Source: Embiotoca jacksoni
Taxonomy: Eukaryota > Chordata > Actinopteri > Embiotocidae
DNA length: 64,000 nt
Direction of reading: 5' to 3'
NCBI GenBank assembly: GCA_022577435.1
Contig: JAKOON010000006.1
Location: 5,950,001 to 6,014,000 of the forward strand
This document shows positions 25,025 through 39,235 of this stretch, one piece after another (positions within the stretch are counted from its first letter, which is position 1; every line of letters starts with the position of its first letter). The position numbers and the translations under genes are program-made. The notes beneath the pieces are model-generated. The model did no database searches, was not told the origin of the DNA, and was given only the letters and a program-made list of their open reading frames with translations.

Positions 25025-27983
25025 AGTGTCATCAAAAGCATCTCAACAAATGCAAATGAAAAAGTATTCTCGATGGGAAAAAGCATAAAAATGCTGAAAC
25101 AAAACAGGTAAAAACAGAGCCACCGATCAATTAGATTAATCTTTTCAATATTGCCATTTTGTGTTTGTAAACATCACAGGCACATGCACAAATAACACAC
25201 AGTAATCAGTGACCAGGATCATAGTATTTGTGTACAGAGGGATGTGCATGAACAGATTATCCAGATGTTCTGTGTAAACACATCCAAAATACAATCAAAA
25301 AGGCAACAAGCCTCATAATGCTCATGTCATGAAAACACTCTCAATGTCTATAAAACTGCAACTGCTAGAACTGTGCCGGCAGTGGTTGCTAGTAGCAACA
25401 AAATGTACAGCTAAGACCAACCGCTTGAACCTGAATATTCAGACCGTGTTCAGAAACAAATAGTTGGAAAATGGTCGAGGTTTTGGGTAATGATCACGCC
25501 TTTCTTGCTAAGTGGCCTTGGTAAGTCAGACAACAATTCCACGTATGCAGGAACAGATTTTTAAAGAAACATGGAGTCGAATAAATTCATATCTGCAGAT
25601 AATATTTACAGAATCACTAGTGCTAACAACATCTATCAGAATTGATATCATTTGATTTTCAGGGTTGCTTTTAATAATTTGGTTCACACTGCAAAGATTA
25701 AATATGCACCACAATAATTAAAATAATTATTGGGTTTACTTCAGTGCACCCAAAGTAAAGCAACTTCCACAAATACCCCAACAGCAAACTACAAGGAGCA
25801 GCAAAAGTTATATACTGACCACTAACTGCGCTTTGAAGTAAATACAAAACCAAGTAAAGGGCAACAGACTAAGAAGAAAAGCTATCAAACAAAATAGTCT
25901 AAGAGCTGAGCTAAATTATTCATGAACATGGGCTTGTTTGGGGGTATTGTCAATTTTACAAAAATAATAAGACACTGTTTATCAAGTTAATGCAGTTTTA
26001 TAGTTGATAGGGGAGGACGATGGCTAGCTGGAAATAGTTTTACACAAAGAAAATTAAAGCACATGGTTGAATTGAAGGATGAATTCAGAAAGAAATAGTC
26101 TGACACATTTTTGTCTCTTCAATCTTCTGTAGATCACATCTGTGCTGATCCTACTGGCAGCCAAATACGTAGACAGTCAGGCTCTCAAATTATCTGACTG
26201 CTTGTTTCCCTTTCATTCCTCTCAGTGTCTCTTCTACAGTTATGCACAACAGAACTAGGGAAGCAAGACACCCTGCTGGCGCTCTGTCAGAGTCTGTCAA
26301 AATACCAACAAGATCGGTTGTATGCCACCCGTACCCAGCATAGGCTGTGGCATTTTGTCACAGTCTTTTCAGTCCAGGGCACTGCACACTACAAGCAAAG
26401 GTCTGTTTGTGTTGATACACAAAATAACTGCTGAGGCAGAACTGAAGTGATACACCATGAGTAAATGTATCCTCATAGCCTGTCACAGTCCTGGTTCACA
26501 CGTCACAAGACATTAACAAGACATATTGACCTTGGACTGTCCTCTGCTGCTCCCGCATGCTCACAGACATGAGACAGGCAGTATTCAATATCATGAATGT
26601 AGAAACAGTCTCACTGACTGGCCCTCATTTATTGAGGTTGGAAATACATTTCTTGATGTAGGAGCAGTAAGTGCTTGTGACATGGTGAAGTATATCAAGA
26701 AGTATCAGGAAAATGATAGCCTTGAAATTTAAAAGAGATGACGGGGATTCATCACAGAATGAAGCAATATTAAATGCTTTATGATTCCTGTATCTCAATT
26801 CAATATAGATGGTTTTAAACATAATATTGGGTTATTGGGGATATGGTGGATTATGTTTGCATTCCAATCGTTCTCATATGTGTTCAGTGTGTTTTACGAG
26901 TGACTGAAAAATTCCATCAATCTAAAAGCCAAATGTTCCCTTGCAGATGCAAGATGAGCTGTACTGTAGCCATAATGTAGATGAATTGTGTGCTGTTCAA
27001 AGTGAAAGTTGTATTATCTCAAAAACAAATGTAATCGTGCAGCCTCATTTGTATGGATGCCTCAAACCTGGGGATTTCACTTTGGAAAAAACATTGTATT
27101 TTAATAAACAGACATACATAACAGCAGTATGCTTTTCCTCAAACATCCAAATCATTAGTTAATGTATATCTGAATTCATATAATCTCAATTAGCAATTGA
27201 AAAAGAACGTATCAGTGTAGTGCTCTTATATCTACTGTAAGACATAAATGCATGTATTTGTAGAACGTAGCCTTTTTTTGTAAATCTCTTATGCTATTAT
27301 CTATTGTCTGACATGATCACATTTAAAATAATAAAGACCAGATGGTTTTAACTACAGAGCAGAGTGGCTCGCTGGGTTTGTGCTTGAGCAACCAGAATGG
27401 TTGTGTTTCTCAAGCAATCTTTTCTGATGTTGTGTGTTTTCTATGGTGAAGAAGCAGAGAGACAGCGGGCAGCCAGCATCTGTGCAGAGCTGCTGTTCAG
27501 AACCCTGGGGCAAGCCATATGCTGACATAGCAAAGTGTCAGAAGCGCCGGCCTGAAGACAGATGAAAGTATGTTTCACAAGATCCAGTACTGACCCCAAG
27601 GCACTGGCAGATGTAATCAGAAGACAGAAGCTCTGCATAATGACATAGTTGTCATCCTAATCAAACTACTGTGTAAAGTATTAATTACTATCATCACCTC
27701 TCCCAGGTCGTCGGCTTAAATGGAATGTGTCTTGCATATGTGGTGTATGTGTATTTGTGTCTCACTGAATGAGACAGGAACAGGCACAGAAAGTGAGGTA
27801 TAGTATGTGTTATGCGTTAGATTAAATGGTAACAACGCTGCTTTGATGTTCACCAGCATGCGAACAGTAGCCTGAGTGCTACTCCAACAAGTACAATTGT
27901 TGCAAGGTTACTGCCAGATTAACTAATAAAACTAATGCTGTGATTCCCAAGCTGTGGTGCAAATACCGCTGGTGGTACACAAG

Positions 27984-27997
27984 GTGCCACCTGGTGG
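27984..27997 (-). promoter_or_regulatory. CTCF-binding motif (reverse)
   Basis: The plus strand reads GTGCCACCTGGTGG, the reverse complement of a full CTCF core match. It sits in a short repeated 'GGTGGTAC' context in intron 2 that may itself be a dispersed repeat. Its orientation is opposite to the site near 5.9 kb, so the two face each other. Confidence 0.45.
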
Positions 27998-30900
27998 TAC
28001 GAAAAAACCTCCGCAAAGCCAGTTACACTCTTATTGGCAAAAGTCCCCACAAAATTACCATTAAAATGTATTTCATTACCAACAACAGGCATCACATAAA
28101 ATATGTAAAAATATGTTTGAGACCAAATTTGGTCATGCTGTCACATCATGTACGACAGTATAATGCTAACATTAGCTCGATTTAGTTCAATTTGGACCCA
28201 GTCGTTGATTTTAAATGAGCAAAATGTGGGACATTTTAAAATGGCTTCAAGGTCCAAAAATAAGAGTCAAGAAGCAAAGTGAAAACACTGGAGAGCGCTG
28301 CAAGCTGCAAACAACTGTATGTATAACCCCCACTCTGTTGATTTGGAGTGACTTTTGGGAGGGCTCTTTCTGAAACAGTAGCCTTATATTGAAAAAATTG
28401 TGGCATCTGCAGAGGGGATGTGGTACATTGGAAATTTGTTTTGATGCACAGTTAAATGGTCCAAAACATGTGGGAACCTCTGAGCTGATGCAAAATCCAC
28501 CAGCAATCTTTCAATTAATACGATCACTAAAGCTGATATACCGAAGGTCTTTATTTTCCAGAGGAAAACACACAGATAGTAAAATGAAGGTTCTAAATGC
28601 TTTGAGTCCAATACAAATATGTAATAAGAATTACAAAATGCCATTTGAGGACACAAAGGAAATGGTTTTCACAATTACGCTCCCAAGAGATATTACAGTA
28701 ATGGTAAAGAGATATAAGCTGAATTGGTATACAAATTTATGATAAAATGTTGCCTTTATTCATTGCCACTACACTGTCACCCTGCATATCCCTGGCAGGT
28801 AATGTAGCGTAAACAATAGCCACATACTGAGCACACCATTTTTCAACTGAAAAATTCCATACAACTCTACAGTAAGTAAAATAATAATACTAAATTTCAA
28901 GCTCATAAAAACTTTTAAATGACCAATTTCAAGACGTATTTGGGTTTTGCACCAATGAAGTGCATTTCACAACATTAGCAATTGCATAGATGATTTTAAG
29001 TCACAAAAACATGTAAGGCATGAGACCACACTGAAGGAGCCTAAATGCATCGCATTCCTTGCATAGTGATACCAAAGGTGGAAAAGGTCAAATTAATGGT
29101 GTCAGTGTTCTGCATGTTAAATAAACCTAGATTTGAGTTTTTCACCAATAATGTAAGTTTTATTATAGTGTTTAAGACCACCGTGATCAATATTTGAAAC
29201 TTGGTTCAACAATCAAGATCAAAACTTCAATTATGACATCACTTTGGAAAATACAATCATCATTTATCAATTGGTGTAAAGATTTAGTAAAACCACTCTT
29301 TGGCCCGGACATAATGTCACTGTTTATCTAGCTGCCCTTTTCATTCCTCTGTTTCAACCTCAAACTTAAATTAAGGATTGCCAGTAACATGTCCGATGAG
29401 GAGCATGCCAAGAAGTAGGGATGCCAGACTGGCTTTGAACATCACTGCCTCTCACAGGGTTCAAAGCCTCTTAGAAATAATGTCATCCAAACTCAAACAA
29501 GGGATAGAAAAGAGTATAAAGAGTGGAGGACTTCTCATCTTCAAATCCAGAGATTTTTCTTTCTTCTTAAAAATCTAGCTTTCAAAAGTGAAGTGGAAGA
29601 TGTGCTGTACCCATTTCTTCAGTGCATCCAAGACTCAGACAATACCGTTATGTGAAAGAGGCATGTCCGCAATCTGACAGAGGAGTATTTTCAAAACTAA
29701 TTAAAGTAGATGTGCGCCAATGGTAGATATCTCAATTAACATATAACTGCATAAACGTTGTTTGCGAGATAACCCAAAGTTGAAATTATTGTCTGTCCCC
29801 AACAAATAACATGCTACTGTTGTCAACAGGTTGTCATTATACTATTCATTTTAACACTACTCTCCAAACTTAGTTTGAAATACTGAGAGTGGTTGCTCTT
29901 TTGGTTTCATTGAAAACTCAGAGGAGAAGTATTGCATCCACTTCTTGCCTCTGAAATTTGTCTGTTTGAGGTCCAGGCTTCCTCCTTTTCCGCTAGCTTA
30001 ATGGATTATGACAGTGATGCAGCATGAAGCCATAATCCCCTCGGTGCCGTCCTCTCCCCTCCCTTTATGTTAAGCCCCTTGACTGGAGAGTATGTGTATG
30101 TGTGTCAGGTGCCAACCAAAACTTGCAGCCAAACATTTGGCTTGGATGGCATACAAAAAAACAAAGGAGGTTAAAGCATCCACTGCAGACTGCCAACTCT
30201 GCCCTTCAGGTTCCCCCACCTGTCCACTACGAGGTTGCCAAGTCCATATGCCAAGAAAAAATATATTTCAACTTAATGACCAAGAAAACCAAAAGAAATC
30301 AAGACATATCCACAACAATATTTTGTATGTGTCTCCCAAAAAACATTTATCAGTGGATCATGAAATGTTGACCAGGTGTTAATTCACCATATATGATAAC
30401 AGCACTCTGCCATCCTCAGTTTTTGTTGGCTTCCAAAGCAAGAATTCTTCCCATAAAGCCACATTAACCCATGTGTCAATGAAAGAGAACCAAACACCAA
30501 CAATGGCTACACAACTAGCATTATATATGACCAGAAATAGCTCTGAATTGTAAGCTATGTACATTGGAGGAACTTTATATGGCAGTGGACCAGAATAAGG
30601 TGAACATACAGTACAGACCCCCATCCAGCTCCTCTAAGATACAGAGATAATAGATTACCTCTGGGAGCAAACATTGATATAGAGTGGCAAATTGCACTGA
30701 CAAGGCTGGTATGAGTACTCACCATTAATAAATCCATGTTAGTGTATTGAAGGGGAGTCAGAGGTCCCTAAGGACAGAAACCATAACTGTGAAAATGGTT
30801 TAGTAGCTCTCTCTGGTCTGGCAAAGTGGGCAGAGAGGTGCAGCAAAGAGGCTCTTCCCTACATTACGTCGAGGCAGAGTGTCACATCCCTGACCAAATA

Positions 30901-32287
30901 CCCCAATGGTAGAAATCCCATCAAAGAGATGGAATTAGGGCAGAGAGATCAGGAGGTAAATCCACTTTGTTTTACACAAGTGGTACTCGTGTCCGCCTGT
31001 AAGAGCGAACACTTTGCAAAAATCCAGCTGATTGATAGATAAAGGGCTGAGCATGACAATATAAATTCAACAACATAAATTAAGTAAAATATTAAGCCTT
31101 GAAGATTAAGTCGGTTTTTGTTCTTGGCTTCCAAGTTTCCAAATCAGTGTGCATAAAGTTTGTCCTGCAGTAAACATAAACAGCCCAACTTGTTGTCCCT
31201 GTTTTTTCCACCTACCTCTCAAGGCAACTTCCACATAATTCTTTCAAAAAATATTGTTATCGCCTGCAGTATAAAAAGTGTTTACTATATCACAGGCATG
31301 CTGCCTTCATACACATTGATATAGTAAGCCCCTCAGTATTATTAGCAATGGACTTGCCCTGTACTCTGGCTGGGGTGAGAGAGGTTTGGTCATGATAAAT
31401 GAGGCTGCTATCTCAAGCAATGTCAGGGTAAGCCTGTTTGTCTATCCTCCCGAGGCAACCTTTTATTCCATCCAAACACACTGAATCATCCAAATTGACA
31501 AGAAAAACAATCACAGTGTCTGGTTCATATCCCAAAATGTTTCACACTTCCAATACAATTGCGGAAAAGATGGACTACCATTGTTTACTATTGTGCTTAT
31601 TCCAATGGCTGCGTATAGAATGGATTTTGCCACAATATCATCATTTTACTGCCAGTAAGGTAGATGATCAATCATTATCAACATCAATATATATTATTCT
31701 TAATGTTGGATAAAGGGGACAAATAAAATTACAGTTAATTTAGCTAAATGTAGTTACAAGAGAAATAAATCAAATTCTCTCCAGTTTAATCTCAAGTATC
31801 AAACAATTGCCAAGACCTCTATTTGATTGCTACAGTGAAAGGATTTGCTGATTATTATTTCTAGACCAGCCTGACAAAAGGCCTGCATCTGAATTTGCTA
31901 TCTTTTGGCTGAATCAATCAGCACTATGTTGCTGAAATCACAAGCTCTGAATGCATTCCTCTGAATTAATCTCGAGATCACTGCTCTCAAAACAGCAAAG
32001 TGTATTTCAGGAAAGAGAAATAAAGATGTCAAGGGGATCACACGTCATTGTTTGGTAGACAGACATGTAATTAGCTGGAGGGGCAGTCAGGCATTGCCAC
32101 AGATAGGAATTAATAATGATCACTACATGTTAAGAGAAGAAACTCATCAGCCTTTTGTCCTCCTAACATTAAGCAATTACCTACCTGTCATTTTGATGAC
32201 CAGTCATAAGAGCAATCACAGGATGTGGCTGACAGACAAAGAAAATACACACAATGCAACTCGAAATTGAAAGCAACAGGTTGGATT

Positions 32288-32308
32288 TTTGTGGGATTAA
32301 TAAAGTAA

Positions 32309-32351
<43 letters not shown>
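32288..32351 (+). mobile_element. Retroposon 3' tail with (CTAT)n
   Basis: TGTGGGATTAATAAAGTAA is directly followed by about ten CTAT units. It is the same 3'-end family as the copies near 18.8, 48.2 and 50.7 kb, here in plus orientation. The upstream body is not recognisable. Confidence 0.7.
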
Positions 32352-35300
32352 GTCAGCAGATAATTTAATTTGAGGTCAGATTAAAATTGGAGTATATATT
32401 TCAGTAAGGTTTAAGGTTTGTTCAGATATTTGATACCAGTGCTGTTCAAACTAAAAAGATAACGCCAGATAAAAAAAAAAATGTCATTCTTCTTCCAACC
32501 AAATGGTAATGATGGTTCTTTATTAGTTTTAATGTAATCCACTTAAAGCAAATAAGACAAAACCCATTAAGATAAACATGAAGGAACAATGAGAAGGATG
32601 AGGTTTGAAGGTCAGCAATAACTCCAGCTTAGAAAGTATATAAAAATGAATCAAGACTGAACATTCACTATATTTGTTCTTTGTGTCATTGCCAGGAGTT
32701 GTCTAATAGAAACACCTATTTCTAGGTAAACATGTCATTACTAATAGGTTCCAGGAAACATTTTTTTTTTCCCCTCAGTTTGTTCAGTTTTGTGGTCAAT
32801 GCAGGAGGACAGGCATAAAATGAGCTGCTACTGAAAATAAAAAACAAGCAATCACACAAGTCTCGAGCATGTACTACATTTGTTCTGACCCGTTAGAAAA
32901 TATGCAGCACCACATTTCAAAAGCTTCACAACCATTTTTGCAGATATTTCGGCTCATTTGACATGGACATAAACATCAGCACATTGAAGAGGCTTTATTC
33001 CCTAACACTTCATAACTGTGGTGTAATGCTATCTGCATTTGTTAGTGTCACCAAACAAAAAAAAACAATGAAGATTCAAGTCACATGAACTCAATTTAAG
33101 CACGACATGAGTCACAAATGTTATGATTTCACCAGGGGTTGAAGTTGCACTTTAACACCAATGATTTTGATTTACTTGAAAATTAGCTACTTGAGACTCA
33201 TGAATTCCCACGTTTGCATTGTACACCATTTTTTAATGTTGTTGTAAAATGTCTCATTTATTATCATGGAATACAATTTAAAAGGAACAAAAATAAATCT
33301 TCTGAAGTTTTCATGTGAAACTCCTGTTGTACAAAGTTCTAACAATGAACCTGTCCTGTCTGTGCTAAAAACATTTTTGCAAGATGCATGATGATATGTT
33401 TAGGACTTTAGACTTGAGTACAAACCCTCAGATCAACTCTTGAACGATGAAATTGTCTGACTCTTGTGTCCAATATGAGGGTTTTAAAACGAGTGGGCCT
33501 GTGGTGAAAGTTCAGACACTACAGTAATCCCCCGTTTCCAACAGCAAACATAAAAAGTTGACCACAGGAGATAAAAATGCTGTTTACTGCTGTTTACTGC
33601 TGTTGTAACAGGTAAAGCTGGCAAGTAGCTCTACAATCAATACTCAAACATTCTCCAGGAGACCAAAGAGTAAACAGGCTGGATACTGAGTCCCACACTG
33701 TGAGTAAATTCTACCCTTCCCAGATCTAACATCCACCACTGGCAGAATATCGGCTATTACCTCCATGAAGCAACTTTATGAAGCCATCACGGAGAAAGGG
33801 TGTCCTTCTGGAATAAGTCGGTGCAGTCTCACAGGGAGCATGCGTTCATTTTTTGATTTTTGGGAACAGACCAGATAATGAGGTGGTTGAGACAGAACAT
33901 ATTGTTAATTGTCAGGTCCAGACTGAATGAATACACAATTTACAGAGACTTGTCATAATAGAAAAAGCGCAGGTGGCAATAATGACCAGCCCAGTTCACA
34001 CCAAAGCATCAATTACATCTGTCAGTCCACCACAGCATACTAAAGTTGTTTACAATAATACAATTACAATAATACCGGCATCATTTTTAAAATGAGAAGG
34101 AAAAAAAAATCATATTGTTACAATGGCGATATACACACAGAGCTCCACACGTACGTAGTAAAGGAGAGGCTCAGGTGGACGATTTAACTCTTTATGTCAT
34201 GGTAAGTGAAATAAAAGTGCAATAGAAGCCCAAATTTAGTTTATTAATGGACGAACATAGAGCTCAAACTTCAGAAAATCTGGCCAAATCACCGTTGAAG
34301 TGGCTAGGAAGTAATTAGAAGCTCTGCTGCTGTCCTGGCAGAGCAACAGACCTCCAGCTGATACAGCTGCACCCCCTCAGTGCTGTATACAGAATCTGAA
34401 TCTCAGTTCCTGTTGTTTACAAACTAAAGAACTGCGAGATCATTTATGTTTGTTTTTAATGAATATTTAAAGCTAAACTTTTGCTGTATGCTGACATATA
34501 AAACTAGAACACAAATGTTCTTAAAATTGTATGTTATAAAAGTTAATAATCAAATATTTTTTGGATTTTGTCATATGTAGAATATAGTTATCAAAAACAT
34601 ATGCCGACCTATTGTGATATCACTTTAGGGCCATATCTCCCACCCCTTGTCAGGCTCACGTTTTGTTTCTCCTAGGTGTGAAAAGGGAGTAAGGTTTTGG
34701 GTGGTTGGGTGGATCAGCTTCAGACCAAAGTTCAAATCCATGAGAAAGCGATGTGCTTTTCTTAAAAGAAATATTTTACTAACCAAGCAGTTTTTGGCAC
34801 CTAAACACTTGATCTTGTTTTCCTAAAGCTAACCTCAGGCTTTTTCATGCCTTGGTGAAGCAAAATGTGTCAATGACATAATATGCTGTAATGGACTGGC
34901 GGGTGTATGACACGCTTTGGCGTGTTACCCAGTTGCAATGACATTATTGGAGTTCAGCCATCGTTAATTTCATTATTTACAACTGTGCTTTTCCTATTCT
35001 GACATGAAAAAGAGTTATACAAGACCACGTCTGGCCCGTCTCCCAGTAGGCCTTTGCTATGAATGGATAGCAAAACAGCGCGAGCTTGACAAAGAATGAC
35101 TGAATACATATAATTCAAGGGATAATGCAATGTGTTCTACAGAGTATCTGCTGTATGCAGAACACAGCATCTTGTAGCAAATAGCCAGCAAAGATAAACC
35201 TAATATAATTACATGGTATTTGAGAAAGTGAAAAAGAAGCATTCTAAAAAATTTTGAAAAAAATACACAGTGCCAATAAAACAACATACTGCTCTGCAGA

Positions 35301-36340
35301 AGAAGCAAATGAATCACAACTCCATCAAAGGGAGATTACTGCCCTCACAACATTGCAGAGACGATGCATTTGGTTAAAAGAAAGGGGTCTGATTAAAAAT
35401 AAAAAGCACACTGCAGCCAACTAAAGAACTTCAGACTGCTGTGGGAGGCTGCTGGTACACTCAGTGATCAAACCATTGCCATCACTGGGGATGTGTAAGT
35501 CTTGCTTCAGATGAAGACAATGCCCGGCAGTTCAAGTCTTTTTAAAAATGTTCTTAAGGAACCATAGTTTAATCTATGTCCCAAAGCAGAATAAAGAATT
35601 TTACAAATTTAATTAAGGAAAACACTGTTTTTTCTTTGTATCTTGCAATGAATTTGTAAAGATTAAATGTCGCTTAAAATAGGTAATTCACCACCGTAAA
35701 CAGCATATTGGATTAGGCATAGATAGTTTCTAGAAATGCCATTGATGGCACATTCAGATGCTTGTTAGATGGTGTAAAAAGTTCTGCTTTTGTAAGTAGA
35801 AATGCTTCTTTGTTATCATTTCTGAGACTTGACCCTAATACTACACAAACATTTAAGCCATGTTGTGATTCAGGGGACAAATCATAAAGGTGAATCTTAC
35901 TTAATTTGATTTTATTTTTTTTCCTGTCAAGTCATATGATTGTAAACCGAAACAGGATTGAATCTGATAGAAATATTAACAATCAGAATCTACAAAATCT
36001 AAACAATATCCAAACATAGTTAAAAACTCTTGTCACAAAAAGCCACGGTGACCAAAGTCCTGCTCAGCCATCTGTTCAGTTTAGCAGGCAAAGTCAGTGG
36101 ATCAGAGCTAAAGTCCTTGGCTGTCACCCAATAGATTTGAACACCTTTGTAACAAGTGATTCAGCCAAGGTACAACCAGCAATTAATCACACTCACACTC
36201 AGTTATAACAAGTAAGGTCTCGTTCACTGGTGTGTCACCAGTGACACCATCAGACTTGATGTGAGGGACAGCAGGTTCCAGTTCTGTTTCATTAGTTTTG
36301 CTACTCCTTTGCTACATTAGCGCCAAAGAGTTTAAATTAC

Positions 36341-36447
36341 CTGTGTGACCAGTGGCTCCAGAAGCCTCTCCACAGTCAAGGTGCGGATTTCAAGACTCTT
36401 TGGGTCCCATTTCAACAGGATGGGGGAGGTGGCGGTCGTCATGGTCT
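36341..36447 (-). CDS. ctnna2: ctnna2 exon 2: translation start, residues 1-34
   Basis: The exon holds five noncoding bases (AGACC), then the start codon at 36442 and 34 codons, MTTATSPILLKWDPK through ERLLEPLVTQ. It ends at donor CAG|GTAATT in phase 0, matching exon 3. This is the universal alpha-catenin amino terminus; KWDPKSLEIRTL and VERLLEPLVTQ are diagnostic of the family, and TSATSPI/TTATSPI-type beginnings of alpha-2. The acceptor is CCAATAG|AGACC, with a second AG two bases downstream. The start context is ACCATGA, with A at -3. The five bases before ATG leave an open frame from any upstream exon ending in phase 1, which the exon at 41936 exploits. The ORF is too short to appear in a 60-residue scan; I found it by reading the minus strand and matching the family amino terminus. 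Confidence 0.97.
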
Positions 36448-38979
36448 CTATTGGGAACACAAGCATATTACTGGTTAGAAAAATGTTCAACTAAAACAAA
36501 AGAAAAAAATGCATTTAAAACTGTAGCTGTTGTGAGAGTTCACATTTCACATTCCATTTGTCCAAGAGGGCTGGAAGTTTCAAGAGATTATGAGGGTAGT
36601 GTTCACAAAGGCAGTGTGATAGCCAATTGAAAAAAAGAAAAAAAGTCGAGTCAAATTGTGCAGGTATACATGTTCCTGTAACAGGGGAGCATAGTGACAG
36701 TCGGTGGTTTCAGAGTGTGTTGGGCTTTGATGATGGTGGGAGCCTTTCTATGGCGGCATTGTGTCGTCAATGTCCCGTAACAGCACATCAAAAATAAAAC
36801 AATTTCAGCAAATCATAAATAAATGTGTGCCGATTTCCCCAACCTTATTGTAAACAACTTTCTTGATTAACTTACAGCCATAACCTATTGCGTAAGGCTA
36901 CAGGAAGTTCGGGGAGAATGGTAATGTTTATCTTCATTTGTAAAGCTAGTTGTTATTCAGTGGAGTTTTGGCCTACATTTGTCCACATTCCTTCTGAAGA
37001 GTCGGAGCAGCATTTTGATTACCTAAACCCATTCAGGTACAAACACTGCATCATTACTGCAGAATTGTAGGAAAAGTACATCCAAAATAAGAGGAACAAT
37101 ACAAAAAGGGCAAAAGGAGACAAAAATATGATAACATTTTGAGACAAAACCAACCTTAAATTTTCATTCATTTAATGCGACCACCTTTTCAAGTAATCTG
37201 ACTCTGGGTTTGTCCTAGGTTGACAGCTTTAGGGAAGCAGGTTGCGCCGTGGCAGTGGGGGGTGGCCGGATATTAAGGAGTACTTTGGGAAAACCTGCCT
37301 CTGTATTAAAAAAAGAGGCAAATCCAGTGGTCACACTGACCTCTGCAATGAGTCTCAATTGACCATTTCTTCAGATTATCCGTTCTTTAACTCAGAATAT
37401 ATTTTCACTGCATTTCTTTTTTTTAAACCCTTAAAGCTCTTTGGGGTTATATAAGGTGAAGGTAAGGATTGAACAGCTGGCAGGGGGGTAGCAGTCTGTT
37501 GTTACTGTGGAGATGTGTTTCTACAGTAAGCAATTTCAGGATGGGCCAGCTGGGACTGGCCCAGTCAACTGCCAATGTCAATGAGGCAGAAGGGAATAAA
37601 GAATGTGAATAGGAATGACAGATCTGGGCCAGAGGCCCCTAATACTACACACAGTGGGTTAAGATGGATGAACAGTAGGAAATATGGCAAATTTGCACTA
37701 TTGATGAAACCACAACCCCAACATTATAGGTCTTAATACAACACGAACCCTATATTTAAAAGGTTTGCAGGCTGTTACTTATGCTGCTGTCATTAAGTTT
37801 TGTCCCCTGCAAGGAAATGTGGGGAAGGACAATGAATCAAACCTTGTGCCTGTCAACTCATCCATCTCTTATGCACAGTAGCTTGACAAGAGAGGTAATG
37901 ATGTATGTATTTTCTCTGTTCTGACATTTTCAAAACTGCATACACTGGTGTTAACAGTGGGATGGAGATTAAATGATTGCTGGAAATCCTGAACACTTGC
38001 ACAATCTAAATCGACAACAGTCAAATTTGTAATTTATCACACTTAGTGTTTGCACAGCTATTGCTGTAGGTAACATGAATATTAGGCAACACATATACAG
38101 ACAAAATGTTCACATTCAGTATCTCAAAGTGGAAACTCATTCTCATTCTATTCACTGATTTTAAATGGATGACATCACCACTGTCACAAGTAGATTTAAT
38201 CAGCTAATTATCTTTATTGCATTAGCTGGTCCAAGTGAAAGTACAAGTGAAAGTTTTGGCCTTTTTTTTTCTGGTAAATGCATTTGCAAAAAACATAATT
38301 CCTTTTGACTTTGTAGAGAGAATCTCTTGTTATTTTGGACTTTATTGAATCCAGCTGACAGTAGCTGTACGTTTTGGCATTACAGACAGACCAACAACAA
38401 GTACGTTTTTTTTTTTATAATAACAGTCTAGCTGATGTCACCTTATGACAAAAAAATAGCCGCTTGGGCCAACTAGTTAGATAGTGCATTGTAACTTGGA
38501 AAAGTAATTACACCTATGATAGCCTCTATTTTTTCTAGTTTGCCAGCTCTAATGACATTAAAGGGTTTCCTGGCAGAGCATAGAGTGAAAGTAAGCAGGA
38601 GTGATAGGGAGGCTTGAGGCAGAAGAACATGTCACGGACAGGAAAACAGCAGTACTATGAAAAATGCCAGTGTGCTATTGTAATGCAATAAACAGAGTTT
38701 ACTGGTATGTGTGTGTAACTTCTCAAACACCAAGGTTCAAACTATTTGTGACATGTTATGCTACTAAAATAATATTACACGGACTTTTTTGTTTGTCGAG
38801 ACAATGGTACCAAGTCATTGGTGCTCATAACAACTAAACTGGAGATACTGGAAAGTTCAAACTGCTGCGAGTGCCTCCACTAACTTTGTTAACACTGCTT
38901 TCAAACTACAGTATACTGTATACATTGTAGCAGCAATAGCTAGGTATACAATTTGAAGTATTAAAGGAATTGAATATTT

Positions 38980-39235
38980 AGAGCTGCAATGTGTGGTCAA
39001 TTAATCGCGTAGTCGATCACCCGAAAATTAATTGTTAACAACTTTGATAATTGACGAACTGTTTAAGTTGTTTGAGACAAAAATGCCAAAAATAAAGAAC
39101 TTTTAAAACACAAAACATATGGTTACCAGGGCAACCCAAGTTCTCTGAAATCTGAATTAGATACGGAGCAGAGTTTGAAAGTCTACAATTATTGGTTCAT
39201 TGCAATCAGGTTAACGGATTATAAATTGCAGCCTT
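38980..39235. mobile_element. hAT-like MITE, 'TGCAACTAA…ATCGATTAATC' family (decayed)
   Basis: The termini AGAGCTGCAAT and ATTGCAGCCTT are near-inverted copies. The interior has AATTAATCGCGTAGTCGATCA and GTTTGAGACAAAAATGCCAA, signatures of a very abundant fish nonautonomous element. Without a clear target duplication the boundaries are approximate. Confidence 0.65.

Larger units (their letters stand above)
13200..36340 (-). other. ctnna2: Intron 2 of ctnna2 (23 kb)
   Basis: It holds the Tc1 fossil, the 80-bp MITE, two retroposon tails, a T tract (15176-15207), (TG)n at 24974-25021 and a reverse CTCF motif. No nested gene was found on either strand; ORFs of 60-120 codons here lack family features. 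Confidence 0.9.
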
